A stretch of DNA of 64,000 bases from CAWFSE01 sp963697565 (GCA_963697565.1 CAVOOM010000008.1:620001-684000); one strand, 5' to 3'. Positions 1 to 11,037 are shown, numbered from the stretch's first letter. Program-made: numbers and translations. The notes: generated by a model from the letters alone, not told the origin.

Positions 1-54
1 CCCGAGGGGGATCCACAGCAGGTCGACACCAGTCCGTGCCACTTCATCGCCCAT
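1..54 (-). CDS. Partial protein, N-terminus only, unknown function
   Basis: The reverse strand opens an 18-codon reading frame (MGDEVARTGVDLLWIPLG) that runs off the left edge. A strong ribosome binding site, GGAGGT, lies about six bases upstream of this ATG, which is the main reason to believe it. The amino acids look like ordinary protein but are too few to assign a family. It would be transcribed leftward, in the same direction as the SnoaL-like gene beginning at 604. Confidence 0.45.
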   Translation of the reverse strand, partial: MGDEVARTGVDLLWIPLG

Positions 55-187
55 TCGGTCACCTCCGCGTGGCCGCGTCCCATGCCATCATCGCCCCGCC
101 TCGCTCTGCCGGGCACGAGTTGGCGGGACCAACGGCACATCGGGGCGGGACTCGGTGCTGTGCCTTCCAAGACGGTGCGTCATCGAT

Positions 188-604
188 CTAGCGAGCGGAG
201 TCCTGAGGTTCCGAAGCGTGGCCCGTGACCGCAGTCAGGTCGGCGATCTCCCATGCCTCGGCGACCTTCCCGTCGCGGAGGTGGGTGATCACTGCCTGGT
301 CAATGCGGAATCGGCGTCCGGTGGCCTCAACGCCGCCGAAGTCCGCCGCCAGGGTGCCGGTGACCACGACGCGAGCCATCTCAACGTCTCCGTCGACGAG
401 GACCTCCTGAACATCGTGGAGTAAGTCAGGAACCGCTGCCCTGGCCTCCTTCCAGACCGCCTTCTCTGCTGCTGCGCTGGTCGTCGATAGGCCGCCAGGG
501 GCGTGGACAGTCACGTCAGAGTGGAGCAGTGCGTCGAACGCGTCGAGCTGGCCAGCGTCGCCAGCGGCGAGCCACTGGGCGACGACGCTGCTCTTCCGGT
601 CCAT
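188..604 (-). CDS. SnoaL-like / NTF2-fold protein
   Basis: This 138-residue protein has the size and pattern of the SnoaL-like (NTF2-fold) family: an N-terminal helix with WLAAGDAGQLDAFDALLHSDV, a mid-protein segment spaced like ester-cyclase relatives, and a C-terminal run ending in HLRDGKVAEAWEIADL, a typical last-strand signature. Proteins of this fold are small cone-shaped pockets used as cyclases, isomerases or simple ligand binders, and the family does not reveal the substrate. It is divergent from the DUF4287 gene at 742. No catalytic residue can be named with confidence. The ATG at 604 gives the family's usual length. Confidence 0.75.
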   Translation of the reverse strand: MDRKSSVVAQWLAAGDAGQLDAFDALLHSDVTVHAPGGLSTTSAAAEKAVWKEARAAVPDLLHDVQEVLVDGDVEMARVVVTGTLAADFGGVEATGRRFRIDQAVITHLRDGKVAEAWEIADLTAVTGHASEPQDSAR

Positions 605-741
605 GCGGACAGCATCGGATCAGGCGGCTCGTCATCGCAAGAGCGACCGCGAACGGCACAACTGGCGCGCACGCCAGCCGTACCATCGATCTGCTTCCAT
701 GGGCCCACTGTTTTCTCGATGCCCAGCACGGGAGGCCCTAG

Positions 742-972
742 ATGCCGGAGTTCTCACCCCCCTGGCCGAAGGCCGGACCCGCGTCCTATTTCCCGTCGAT
801 CGAGAAGAAGTACGGCCGATCCATCGCCGAGTGGCAGACGGTCATCGCCAACTGCGGGCTGGACAAGCACATGGCCATCGTGAATCTTCTCAAGACCGAC
901 TACCAGATGGGGCACGGCCACGCCAACGCACTGGTCGGCTGGACGCTGGCTGGGAACGTGGCGGTCGAGTAG
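742..972 (+). CDS. DUF4287 domain protein
   Basis: A 76-residue protein that is almost entirely a DUF4287 domain. Family-like segments are SYFPSIEKKYGRSIAEW near residue 15 and GHGHANALVGWTL near residue 58. The function of the family is unknown; many members are cytoplasmic and stand alone or are fused to a DUF5655 domain. A GGGAGG ribosome binding site six bases before the ATG supports the start. The 137-base gap upstream contains a small perfect inverted repeat (CTGGCG, four bases, CGCCAG, 662-677) of unknown meaning. Confidence 0.8.
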   Translation: MPEFSPPWPKAGPASYFPSIEKKYGRSIAEWQTVIANCGLDKHMAIVNLLKTDYQMGHGHANALVGWTLAGNVAVE

Positions 973-1099
973 CAGACGAGTCAGAACGGCACGTAGACGC
1001 GGTCACGTCCGCGCTGGTTGCAGGGCGGTTAGTCTGGCCGAACAAGCCAACTCGGCTCCGCAGTCGTCAACGATACGACGAGCCACCCCGGGAGCACTC

Positions 1100-1564
1100 A
1101 TGAGCAGCTTCGACGCCACCAACGGCACCCGTGGTGCACGGCAGCCCGGCGGCGCCCTTATGGCGTGGTTCAACAAGCGCATGGCCAAGCGGATCCGCGG
1201 TGGCGGCGGCAAGGCGCTGGGCCTCGACCCGCTGCTGCTCATCACCCTGGGGGCCAAGTCGGGCCAGACCCGCGAGACGCCCGTCGCCCGCTTCGCCGGC
1301 CCTGACGGCTCCTGGTACGTCGTCGCCTCGGCCAACGGCGCCGCACGCAACCCGGCCTGGTACTACAACGTCGCCGCCCACCCAGACCAGATCCGCATCG
1401 TGATCGACGGGGTCGAGACACCGGTGACGGCGCAACAACTCCACGGCGACGACCGCGCAGAGGCCTGGAAAGCGATCACACAGGCTCAGGCCCGGTTCGC
1501 CAAGTACGAGACCAAGACTGACCGAGACATCCCAGTCATCCAGCTCACCCCACGTTCGGCCTAG
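1100..1564 (+). CDS. Deazaflavin (F420)-dependent nitroreductase family protein
   Basis: A 154-residue protein of the Ddn/FqR family: split-barrel enzymes that use reduced coenzyme F420 to reduce quinones and nitro compounds. The diagnostic core is visible: LLLITLGAKSGQTRETPV (about residues 47-64), the glycine/tryptophan segment GSWYVVASANGAARNPAW, and YYNVAAHPD. The N-terminal helix with several lysines and arginines may sit on the membrane, as in Mycobacterium Ddn. A GGGAG motif seven bases before the ATG fits the start. The family is largely actinobacterial, which helps place the host. Physiological substrate unknown; likely a quinone reductase in redox defence. Confidence 0.85.
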   Translation: MSSFDATNGTRGARQPGGALMAWFNKRMAKRIRGGGGKALGLDPLLLITLGAKSGQTRETPVARFAGPDGSWYVVASANGAARNPAWYYNVAAHPDQIRIVIDGVETPVTAQQLHGDDRAEAWKAITQAQARFAKYETKTDRDIPVIQLTPRSA

Positions 1565-1633
1565 ATCAGCCTCGTCCCCGAGTTCAACCGCCATGTCCCG
1601 CGAGCACCGCGTCAGAACGGCACTTCGGCACAC

Positions 1634-2509
1634 TCAGGTGGAGGCGCTCATGACTGCTGTGTGGAGCGCGTCCCGATTCTCTGCTAGCCAGTCGCGTCGG
1701 CGAGTGATTCGGTCTCCGACGCCTTCGTCCCACATGCGCTGCCAGCCCCCGCCGAAGCGACTGGCCCGCGCTCGCATGAGGAACCAGGTCCGGTCCGCGC
1801 TGTTGTGCGCCACGTCCACGACGCGAGCCCGGTCGTGCCGGGCCAGTCCGTACGCGTCGACCAACCGGGCAGCCCTGGCGATGGCGTCCTGGTCTCGAAG
1901 AACCACCTCGCGATCCTGAGGCGGCATCAGCGGTGCCCACCACAGCAGCAGGTTGCACACCTCATCGACACGGCTGGACGGCTTGAGCAGGTCGAAGTCA
2001 ATCAGTGCGACCGCTCGACCCTCCCGGAAGACCACGTTCTCCGGAGTCACGTCACGATGCCCGATGAACGTCGGGCCGGGACCGATAGCCGCCGGGATAC
2101 CGGCAGGTGACAACTCGGGCACGATCCCGTCCGCAGGCAGCCCCCAGGCAACCATGACGTCATCGAGCGCCTTCACGAGCACCGCGACGCTGATCGCCCG
2201 ATCAAGATCAGCGACCCACTCCGGCCACGGGCGGGTGGCCACGTCGCCGTCGATGAACGTCAGGACCTCCCGACCCTGGTCATCGACACCAAGGAATCGA
2301 GGAGCCCCACTGAAGTTCGCAAGCTCCAGCTGCCGCAGAACTCGGTGCACCAACGGCGAGTGAGGGCCCTGCGGCCGACGAACGGTCTCACCGACCCGCA
2401 CGATGCCGTCGGTGACATCGCCACCGAACAGAGGAACCTCGCCAGCTGACAGCTCTTGCTCGGGACGCCACGCTTGGCCCGGCACGTCCGGACTGGGCGG
2501 CTCAGACAC
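1634..2509 (-). CDS. Phosphotransferase (aminoglycoside phosphotransferase-like)
   Basis: The protein has the kinase-like APH/ChoK fold. Seen in order: a glycine-rich start (GGDVTDGIVRVGETVRRP), then a catalytic loop FIGHRDVTPENVVF (His-Arg-Asp ... Asn) and the metal-binding ALIDFDLL about 20 residues later. It would transfer phosphate from ATP to a hydroxyl of a small molecule; the substrate cannot be told. The frame stays open back to an ATG at 2737, which would add 76 residues with no family resemblance. I prefer the GTG at 2509, giving 291 residues, close to the family size, though its ribosome site is weak. It converges on the Ddn-like gene. Confidence 0.75.
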   Translation of the reverse strand: MSEPPSPDVPGQAWRPEQELSAGEVPLFGGDVTDGIVRVGETVRRPQGPHSPLVHRVLRQLELANFSGAPRFLGVDDQGREVLTFIDGDVATRPWPEWVADLDRAISVAVLVKALDDVMVAWGLPADGIVPELSPAGIPAAIGPGPTFIGHRDVTPENVVFREGRAVALIDFDLLKPSSRVDEVCNLLLWWAPLMPPQDREVVLRDQDAIARAARLVDAYGLARHDRARVVDVAHNSADRTWFLMRARASRFGGGWQRMWDEGVGDRITRRRDWLAENRDALHTAVMSAST

Positions 2510-3018
2510 CCTGACATCTTGCTGGTCGGCCGAGCACAGGCGAGCGAGATCGGCACCTATGGGCGGGCGAGTGTCGAGGTCGACTCGACCCGGCAGGGCC
2601 TTCCAGCCCCATGTCTGCGTGACGGTCCCGACCGCGAAGTCTCGGAAGGGTGACGGCAACTCTTGGCTGCCCTGAACGAGCGGCGCGTTCCCGAGGATCG
2701 CTGGACTCGTCTGTCCCACGAGCTGACGAGCAGCCACGCCGCTCAGCCTCGGCTTCGTGGTCGCATCGCAGTTGATACCCAGCTACCAGGTCTCGAGGCC
2801 TGGGCCGACCCTGGGTGCACTAGGCCTGACTCGTCCAGCGCAACGGCTCAGCAGTTGCCACTCAGTACCCGTCGGAAGCGCAGAAGCGCGACGCCTAATG
2901 CCGGCTATTGACCGGGCAGGCTCGGGCCGTGGCGAGTCAGCTCAAGGTGCCGCGGAGGCACCCCTGGCGCCGGTGCGGTCGCAGCGCTGGATCGGCGCGG
3001 AGTGGCTAGCGTGGTCGG
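2510..3018. other. Gene-free stretch
   Basis: If the phosphotransferase starts at 2509, about 500 bases separate it from the molybdopterin oxidoreductase. The reverse strand stays open through 2737 in the phosphotransferase frame, so part of this could be an N-terminal extension. Near the right end a TAGCGT hexamer (3007-3012) lies six bases before the GTG at 3019, which fits a leaderless actinobacterial promoter. A short inverted repeat (CCAGG ... CCTGG, 2786-2803) is the only other structure noticed. Confidence 0.4.
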
Positions 3019-5199
3019 GTGACCTTGGGCGCGGGTGAGAGCGGCACGCACTACCGGCAGTGCACGTTGTGCGAGGCGTCGTGCGGGTTGGCCATCGAGG
3101 TGGCCGACAACCGGGTGGTGTCGATCCGCGGGGACGAGCAGGACCCGTTCTCTCGGGGGTATCTGTGCCCGAAGGGGCTGGCGCTGCAGGACCTGCAGGA
3201 GGACCCGGACCGGCTGACGCGGCCGCTCGTCAAGCAGCCGGATGGCTCCTTCGCGGAGTGCTCGTGGGATGAGGCCCTCGATCTGGTGGCCGATCGGCTG
3301 ACCGAGATCGTGCGCCGTGACGGCGGGGACGCCGTGGCGATGTACCTCGGCAACCCGATCACGCACTCGTGGGCGACCGTCTCGCTGATCCCCGGGCTGT
3401 TGTCGGCGCTCGGGACCCGCAACCGGTTCAGCGCGAACACCGTCGACCAGCAGCCGCAGCACCTGCTGGCGTACCTGCTGTTCGGCAATCCGCTGCTGCT
3501 GCCGGTGCCCGACATCGACCGGACCCAGTTCTTCCTCTGCGTCGGGGGCAACCCGGCGGTCAGCAACGGCTCGATCATGACCGCGCCGGACATGCGCCGG
3601 CGGCTCGCGGCGGTGCGGGAGCGCGGCGGCCGGGTGGTGGTGCTCGACCCGCGGCGCAGCGAGACGGCGCGGCTGGCCGACGAGCACGTGGCGGTGCGCC
3701 CGGGCACCGATGTGTTCCTGCTGGGCGCCCTGGTGCACACGCTGTTCGACGAGGGGCTGGTCCGGTCGGGCCGGGTGGCCGCCTTCACCGACGGGGTGGA
3801 GGAGGCCCGGCTCGCGGTGGCGGGGCTGTCGCCGGAGGCAGTCGCCGATCGCTGCGGGGTGTCCGCGGAGGTGATTCGCCGGCTGGCTCGCGAGTTCGCC
3901 GCCGCGCCCTCGGCGGTGGCGTACGGACGGGTCGGCGTCACGCAGTCGGTGTACGGCACGACGGCGTACTGGTTCCTGCACTGCCTCAACCTGCTGACGG
4001 GCAACCTCGACCAGGCGGGCGGGGCGATGTTCGCGCGCCCGGCGTTCGACCTGCCGGCCTTGTCGGTCAAGGCGACCGATCTGGTCGGCTACGACCGCTG
4101 GCGCAGCCGGGTGTCGGGGCATCCGGAGTTCGCCGCGGAGTTCCCCTCGGCCCTGCTGGCCGAGGAGATCCTGACGCCGGGCCCCGGGCGCATCCGCGGG
4201 CTCGTGCTGTACGCGGGCAACCCGGTGCTCAGCGTCCCCGACGGCCGTGCGGTCGAGCGCGCCTTGGCGGACCTGGAGTTCTGCGCCTCGGTGGACTTCT
4301 ACCTGAACGAGTCCAACCGCCACGCCGACGTGATCCTGCCCCCGGTGCCGCCCCTGGAGCGCGACGAGTTCGACGTGGTGTTCCCGTCGGTGAGCGTGCG
4401 CAACTGGGCGCGGTGGAATCCCGCCGTCCTGCGCCGGCCGGCGGGCGCCCGCGACGACGCCGAGCTGCTGCTGGCCCTCACCGAGCGGGTGCACGCGCGC
4501 TTGAAGTCGGGGGCCCGCCGGACCGCAGCGCTGGCGGCGGTGCGGGCGCAGCGCCGGCTGATGCCGCGCCGGTACGTCGACCTGGCCCTGCGGATCGGCC
4601 CCTGGGGGTTGCGTCGCGGCAGGGGCGCGGTGTCGCTGGCTGCCCTCGAGCGGCACCCGCACGGCCTGGATCTGGGGGCGCTCGAGCCCGCCCTGCCCCA
4701 GCGCCTGTTCACACCGCGACGCCGGATTCAGCTCGCCCCGGCGTCGGTCCTGGCCGACATCCCCCGGGTCATGCGCGACCTCCGCGGCGGAGGTGGAGCC
4801 TCAGACGGGTACGACCTGCTGCTGATCGGCCGTCGGCACCTGCGCGGCAACAACTCGTGGATGCACAACCTGCCGCGGCTGGCCAAGGGCCGCGACCGCT
4901 GCACGCTGCTCGTCCACCCCGAGGACGCCGACCGTCGCGGGCTCGCGGACGGCGACGAGGTCGAGCTGGCCTCGGCGGTCGGCGCAGTCGTCGTGCCCGT
5001 CGAGGTCACCGACGAGGTGATGCCGGGTGTCGTGAGCCTGCCGCACGGCTACGGCCACGACCGCGGCGCGCGGTGGTACCTGGCCGCGCGCCAGCCGGGG
5101 GTGAGCGCCAACGACGTCACGGACGCGTCGCGCTTCGACCCGCTGTCGGGCAACGCCGCCGTCCAGGGGACGCCGGTGTCGGTGCGGAGGTCGTCGTGA
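3019..5199 (+). CDS. Molybdopterin oxidoreductase with 4Fe-4S cluster
   Basis: A 726-residue cytoplasmic member of the DMSO-reductase/formate-dehydrogenase superfamily. The N-terminus carries the iron-sulfur cysteines C15, C18, C22 and C50 (CTLCEASC ... GYLCPKG). The central region binds the bis-MGD cofactor (FFLCVGGNPAVSNG; VLYAGNPVLSVPDG), and residues about 600-720 form the C-terminal dinucleotide-binding barrel (LRGNNSWMHN, VSLPHGYGHDRG). Where formate dehydrogenases and nitrate reductases carry the Mo-ligating Sec or Cys, this protein reads FSANTVDQ (about 137-144), so neither ligand is present and the reaction cannot be assigned. No twin-arginine signal and no small subunits are adjacent. 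The start is a GTG, possibly leaderless. Confidence 0.85.
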   Translation: MTLGAGESGTHYRQCTLCEASCGLAIEVADNRVVSIRGDEQDPFSRGYLCPKGLALQDLQEDPDRLTRPLVKQPDGSFAECSWDEALDLVADRLTEIVRRDGGDAVAMYLGNPITHSWATVSLIPGLLSALGTRNRFSANTVDQQPQHLLAYLLFGNPLLLPVPDIDRTQFFLCVGGNPAVSNGSIMTAPDMRRRLAAVRERGGRVVVLDPRRSETARLADEHVAVRPGTDVFLLGALVHTLFDEGLVRSGRVAAFTDGVEEARLAVAGLSPEAVADRCGVSAEVIRRLAREFAAAPSAVAYGRVGVTQSVYGTTAYWFLHCLNLLTGNLDQAGGAMFARPAFDLPALSVKATDLVGYDRWRSRVSGHPEFAAEFPSALLAEEILTPGPGRIRGLVLYAGNPVLSVPDGRAVERALADLEFCASVDFYLNESNRHADVILPPVPPLERDEFDVVFPSVSVRNWARWNPAVLRRPAGARDDAELLLALTERVHARLKSGARRTAALAAVRAQRRLMPRRYVDLALRIGPWGLRRGRGAVSLAALERHPHGLDLGALEPALPQRLFTPRRRIQLAPASVLADIPRVMRDLRGGGGASDGYDLLLIGRRHLRGNNSWMHNLPRLAKGRDRCTLLVHPEDADRRGLADGDEVELASAVGAVVVPVEVTDEVMPGVVSLPHGYGHDRGARWYLAARQPGVSANDVTDASRFDPLSGNAAVQGTPVSVRRSS

Positions 5200-5216
5200 G
5201 CGCCCGCCTCTGACGG

Positions 5217-6877
5217 CTACTCGACGCGAGCGAGGCCGGACTGGGCCTGCGACCACTCCCAGATCGCCGCGCGGACCGCCGGGTCCTGGGCGATCAGGCT
5301 CTCGTCGATCGGGCGGGCGTCCTTGAAGTACCAGCCGGTCACGCCGGCGACCTCAGGTGAGGTCGAGACGTACAGGTAGGTGGTCATCGCCTTCGCGGGC
5401 TTGCGCAGCACCGGACGGAACACCCGGATGAAGAGCGCGGGCGGTCCGGACAGCGCGTCGAAGTGGGCGGTCGGGATGAGCGCGCCGGGGGTGAGCACGT
5501 TCACGGTCACCCCGGTGCCGCGGGTGCGCTCGGCCAGCTCCATGGCGCGCGGCCGCGACGAACAGCTTGGAGCGGTTGTACTGCGCGAAGCCGGCGGCGC
5601 CGTTGGCCGGCCTGCCCTTCCAGTACGCCTCGCCGTTGACGTCGGCCCAGTCGATCGGGCCCGCCTGGAAGTGCGCGTCGGAGCTCACGAAGACGACTCG
5701 GGCCTGCGACTCGGTCAGCCGCGGCAGCAGCAGCTGGGTCAGCAGGAACGGCCCGAGGTGGTTGACCGCCAGCATCCGCTCGACGCCCTGGGTGGTCACC
5801 TCGAATCGCTCGGCGAAGGTGCCGGCGTTGTTGAGCAGCAGGTCGATCCGCGGCTCGGCGGCGAGGATGGCGGCGGCTGCCGCGCGCACCTGGTCGAGGT
5901 CGCCGAGGTCGACGGCGACGACGTCGGGGCGGCGGCCTGTCGCGGCCTCGATCTCCTCGGCGGCGCGGTGCGCGGCCTCCACGTCGATGTCGGCGATGAC
6001 GACGTGCGCGCCCATGTCGGCCAGCCGCTCGGCCGCCAGCCTGCCCATGCCGTGGGCCGCCCCGGTGACCACCGCGGTCTGGCCGGTGAGGTCCGCCGGC
6101 ACATCGGTGGGAGGGCCGAGCGCGGGGCCAGTCGGGTCGTTCGGGTGCGGCCATCGCGGCGACGGGAACGGCATCGCGAGCGTCGAGCCGAGCAGGGCGA
6201 CCGCCTGCAGCAGCACGAAGAGGCCGAGGTTCTCCCAGGCGGTGACGTAGATCGAGGTGAGGATCAGGTTCGGGTTGTGCGCGAGCAGCACCTTGCGGAT
6301 GTTCCACTCGATGATGTTGTGCGTCGGCGACACGTGGACGTCCCAGTAGACGGCGTGCCAGAGGCCGACGAAGGCCGACAGCGCGACGATCGTGGTGAAC
6401 ACGATGGCGAAGTCGGCCGCGGTGCCCGCGCCGAGCAGCGGCGTCCCAGAACCGCTTGGCCAGCAGCCACACCGACCCGAACATCAGCCCCTCGCTGATG
6501 CCCCAGGCGATGCCGAAGAGCACGGTGTCGGGGACCACGATCGTGCGGCCGTGCGGCCGGGTGCCGATCGGCCAGATGATCCAGTAGCCGACGACGACCA
6601 CGGCGAAGACCAGCACCGTGAAGGCGATCCACAGCGGGCTGCTGGTCTGCCCCGGCAGCACGAGCGGGTTGGCCAGGATCGTCGGCACCGTGCCGCTGGC
6701 CATGGCGAGCGACCAGGCGAAGGAGAAGTACGCGAACGCCCGCAGCCAGGCGGCGCGGGTGTCGTACCGCCAGACGGCGCGGCCGCGCAGGTAGGCCTTG
6801 AGCCACCCGATGAAGAGGCCGCCGAGGACGGCGAACGCGATGGCGAGCGGCCAGTTCGGCGGCTGGATGGCGAGCAT
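5217..6877 (-). CDS. Membrane domain fused to short-chain dehydrogenase (frameshifted)
   Basis: Three pieces join into one protein of about 553 residues. The first ~235 residues are very hydrophobic with about six or seven membrane segments and a histidine-bearing stretch (WHAVYWDVHVSPTHNIIEWN). After a proline-rich linker comes a complete classical SDR: the NAD(P) motif TGAAHGMG, NNAGT, the catalytic serine in FVSSDAH, and the YNRSK catalytic Tyr/Lys pair. The reading frame breaks near 6430 and near 5552, and both are repaired by a one-base change; a natural split is less likely because the pieces follow one another exactly. Start chosen at the ATG at 6877. The membrane part matches no family I can name. 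Confidence 0.7.
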
Positions 6878-6979
6878 CGCGCCAGCATGCCCGCTGCCGG
6901 ACCACGGCGAGGCCTTAGAACGGGCGCGCCGCCCCGGAGCATGTCGGCGACCCGCGCCCCCTGGGCGCGCCAAGGTCAC

Positions 6980-7057
6980 GATTCCGTATGTCTAGCGCGT
7001 CAGGGCCACGGAATCCGTTGCGATTGGTCGGGTCCCGTGTGAGGATGCGTGGATTCC
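6980..7057. promoter_or_regulatory. Repeated GATTCC motif upstream of aldehyde dehydrogenase
   Basis: Three copies of a GATTCC-type word sit in the 199-base gap: GATTCCGT at 6980-6987, its exact reverse complement ACGGAATC at 7008-7015, and GGATTCC at 7051-7057, which also pairs with GGAATCC at 7010-7016. The two 8-mers form a perfect inverted repeat with a 20-base spacer. This could be an operator for the island's regulator or an RNA structure near the ribosome site (GGAGG at 7059-7063). No protein can be assigned. Confidence 0.35.
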
Positions 7058-7076
7058 TGGAGGTGGGAGAGGCCCC

Positions 7077-8585
<1,509 letters not shown>

Positions 8586-8662
8586 CCCCTGCCCCACCAC
8601 CGTCCCGCCCACCCTGCCGCCGCGCACGCGTTGCGCGGCACCCTGAGAGGAACTGACCGGCC

Positions 8663-9848
8663 GTGGCCGCACCGATCGACCCGAATCAGACCGCGCTCCG
8701 TCGGGCCCTGTCTCGCCGCACCCTGCTGCAGGCCTCCGGCCTCGGTGCCGCCGGACTCGCGGTGGCGGCGTGTGGTGGCGCCGGCGGTGGCGGGAGCGAC
8801 AACGGCGACGGGGGTGGCGGCGGCGACGCGCTCAGCTTCTCCAACTGGCTCGGCTACCTCGATCTCGACGAGGAGAGCGGCGAAAGCCCGTCGCTTGTGG
8901 CCTTCCAGGAGGAGTCGGGGGTCACGGTCAAGTACACCGAGGACATCAACGACAACGAGGAGTTCTACGCCAAGGTCCGGCCCCAACTCGAGCAGGGTGA
9001 ATCGATCGGCCGCGATCTCGTCGTGCTCACCGACTGGATGGCCGCGCGCTGGATCCGGCTGGGCTACACCGAGTCCTTCGCTGCGGGCGCGATCCCGAAC
9101 AAGGCCAACGTCTTGCCGGCCCTGGCTGACGTCCCCTTCGACCCGGGCCGCAGCAACACCCTGCCGTGGCAGAGCGGCTTCGCCGGCCTGGGCTGGAACG
9201 TCCCGCTGCTCAGGGAGGCGATCGGCAAGGACTCGCTGACGTCGCTGGAGCAGCTGTGGGACCCCAAGCTCAAGGGCCGCGTGTCGGTGCTCTCCGAGAT
9301 GCGCGACACGATCGGGGTGATCATGCTCGCCCAGGGCAAGAACCCCGCGGACTTCACCGCCGACGACTTCGAGGCGGCCAACGCCGAGCTCGCCAAGCAG
9401 ATCGACTCCGGCCAGATCAGGCAGGTGTCCGGCAACGACTACCTCGGCGCGTTGGAGAACGGCGACGTCATCGCGGTGCATCGGGTGGTCGGGCGACGTG
9501 ATCGCCCTCGGCGACGACTTCGGCTTCGCGCTGCCGGAGTCCGGCGGGACGCTGTGGACCGACAACGCCATGATCCCCAAGGGGGCCGCGCGCAAGGCCG
9601 ACGCCGAGAAGCTGCTCGACTACTACTACGACCCGGCCAACGCGGCGCTCGTCGCCGCCTACGTCAACTACCTGTGCCCCGTGCAGGGGGTGCAGGCCGA
9701 GATGGAGAAGATCGCCCCCGAGCTGGCCGACAGCCCGTGGATCTTCCCGGAGGCCGCCACCCTCGACCAGGCGGCCGTCTTCAAGACCCTGACCGACGCC
9801 GAGGAGACCGCGTACAACGAGGCCTTCCAGAAGACCATTGGGAACTAG
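8663..9848 (+). CDS. potD: Polyamine ABC transporter binding protein, copy 1 (frameshifted)
   Basis: A PotD/PotF-type lipoprotein of about 394 residues. The N-terminus is a Tat signal (SRRTLLQA) ending in the lipobox LAVAAC, so it is exported folded and anchored on the outer face of the membrane. The mature part begins LSFSNWLGYLDLDEESG and ends EAFQKTIGN, closely matching the paralog at 15880. The frame breaks at about 9475, where paralog alignment shows IGWSGDVIALG is restored by removing one base. It delivers putrescine/spermidine-like substrates to the PotABC complex encoded just downstream. A hairpin (about 8617-8643) lies in the gap before it. Confidence 0.88.
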
Positions 9849-9854
9849 CCGCCC

Positions 9855-11036
9855 GTGACCGACACCGCGCCCACGCCGGGCCTCGGCCGCAAGCAGGTCG
9901 AGGACCTCCACCTCGTCTCGCTGACCAAGCGGTTCGGCGCGATGGCCGCCGTCGACGACCTGACGCTGACGATCCCGGCCGGGTCGTTCTTCGCGCTCCT
10001 CGGACCTTCGGGGTGCGGGAAGACGACGACGCTGCGGATGGTGGCCGGGCTCGAGGACCCCACCGCCGGTCGGATCCGGGTGGGCGAGCAGGACATCACC
10101 CTCAAGCGCCCCTACCAGCGCCCGGTCAACACCGTCTTCCAGTCGTACGCGCTGTTCCCGCACCTCGACATCTACGAGAACGTGGCCTTCGGCCTGCGCC
10201 GGCAGAAGCGCAAGGACGTCGACGCGGTGGTCCAGGCGATGCTCGAGCTGGTCGAGCTGACCTCGATGGCGCGCCGCAAGCCGGCCCAGCTGTCCGGCGG
10301 TCAGCAGCAGCGCGTGGCGGTGGCGCGCGCGCTGGTCAACCAACCCGACGTGCTGCTTCTCGACGAGCCGCTCGGGGCGCTCGACCTCAAGCTGCGCCGC
10401 CAGATGCAGATCGAGCTCAAGCGGATCCAGACCGAGGTCGGCATCACGTTCGTGCATGTGACGCACGACCAGGAGGAGGCCATGACCATGGCCGACACGG
10501 TCGCGGTCATGAACCAGGGCCGGATCGAGCAGATGGGCGCCCCGCAGGACATCTACGACCGGCCGCAGACGGCTTTCGTGGCCAACTTCCTCGGGCGGTC
10601 CAACCTGCTGGAGGGCCGGGTTACCGGACGGGACGGCGACACCCTGCTCGTCGAGGCGCACGGCCTGCGGCTTGCCCTGCCGGCGGCTCGCGCCGCGTCG
10701 GGCACCGGTGCGGTCGTCCTCGGCGTGCGCCCAGAGAAGCTGCACCTCGCGCTGGCGCACGGGGAGCCCGCCTCGGGCGGGCTGAACACCCTGGCGGGCG
10801 TCGTCACCGACGCGTCGTTCATCGGCGTCTCCACCGAGTACCTCGTGCGGACCGACTGGGGCCAGGAGCTCGTCTGCTTCGAGCAGAACCTGTCGACCGG
10901 CGAGCGGGCGCGTCCGGGGGACCGCGTGTCGGTGTCCTGGGATCCCAGCCACTCGTTCGGGCTGGACGGCGACGAGGACGTGACGGCGGGGATCGACGAG
11001 GCGCTGGCGCTGAGCGTGCCGGCGCAGGTCGACTGA
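9855..11036 (+). CDS. potA: Polyamine ABC transporter ATP-binding protein
   Basis: A 393-residue ATPase. Walker A GPSGCGKTT (residues 50-58), the ABC signature LSGGQQQR (about 145), Walker B VLLLDEPLGALD (about 168) and a switch histidine in HVTHDQEEAM are all present, followed by a C-terminal TOBE-like regulatory domain that begins around residue 285. It powers uptake through the two permeases that follow. The gene starts with GTG six bases after the binding-protein stop, and its own stop is one base before the next ATG, so this is a tight operon. Confidence 0.92.
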   Translation: MTDTAPTPGLGRKQVEDLHLVSLTKRFGAMAAVDDLTLTIPAGSFFALLGPSGCGKTTTLRMVAGLEDPTAGRIRVGEQDITLKRPYQRPVNTVFQSYALFPHLDIYENVAFGLRRQKRKDVDAVVQAMLELVELTSMARRKPAQLSGGQQQRVAVARALVNQPDVLLLDEPLGALDLKLRRQMQIELKRIQTEVGITFVHVTHDQEEAMTMADTVAVMNQGRIEQMGAPQDIYDRPQTAFVANFLGRSNLLEGRVTGRDGDTLLVEAHGLRLALPAARAASGTGAVVLGVRPEKLHLALAHGEPASGGLNTLAGVVTDASFIGVSTEYLVRTDWGQELVCFEQNLSTGERARPGDRVSVSWDPSHSFGLDGDEDVTAGIDEALALSVPAQVD

Positions 11037-11037
11037 G

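Noticed and set aside
662..677. Inverted repeat CTGGCG-CGCA-CGCCAG as an operator
   Set aside because: Too short for a GC-rich background and not placed near a recognisable promoter.
2905..4662. 585-codon open frame antisense to the molybdoenzyme
   Set aside because: It is the mirror of a GC-rich gene; the translation is Arg/His/Pro-rich low-complexity sequence with no motif, while the plus strand has a complete enzyme.
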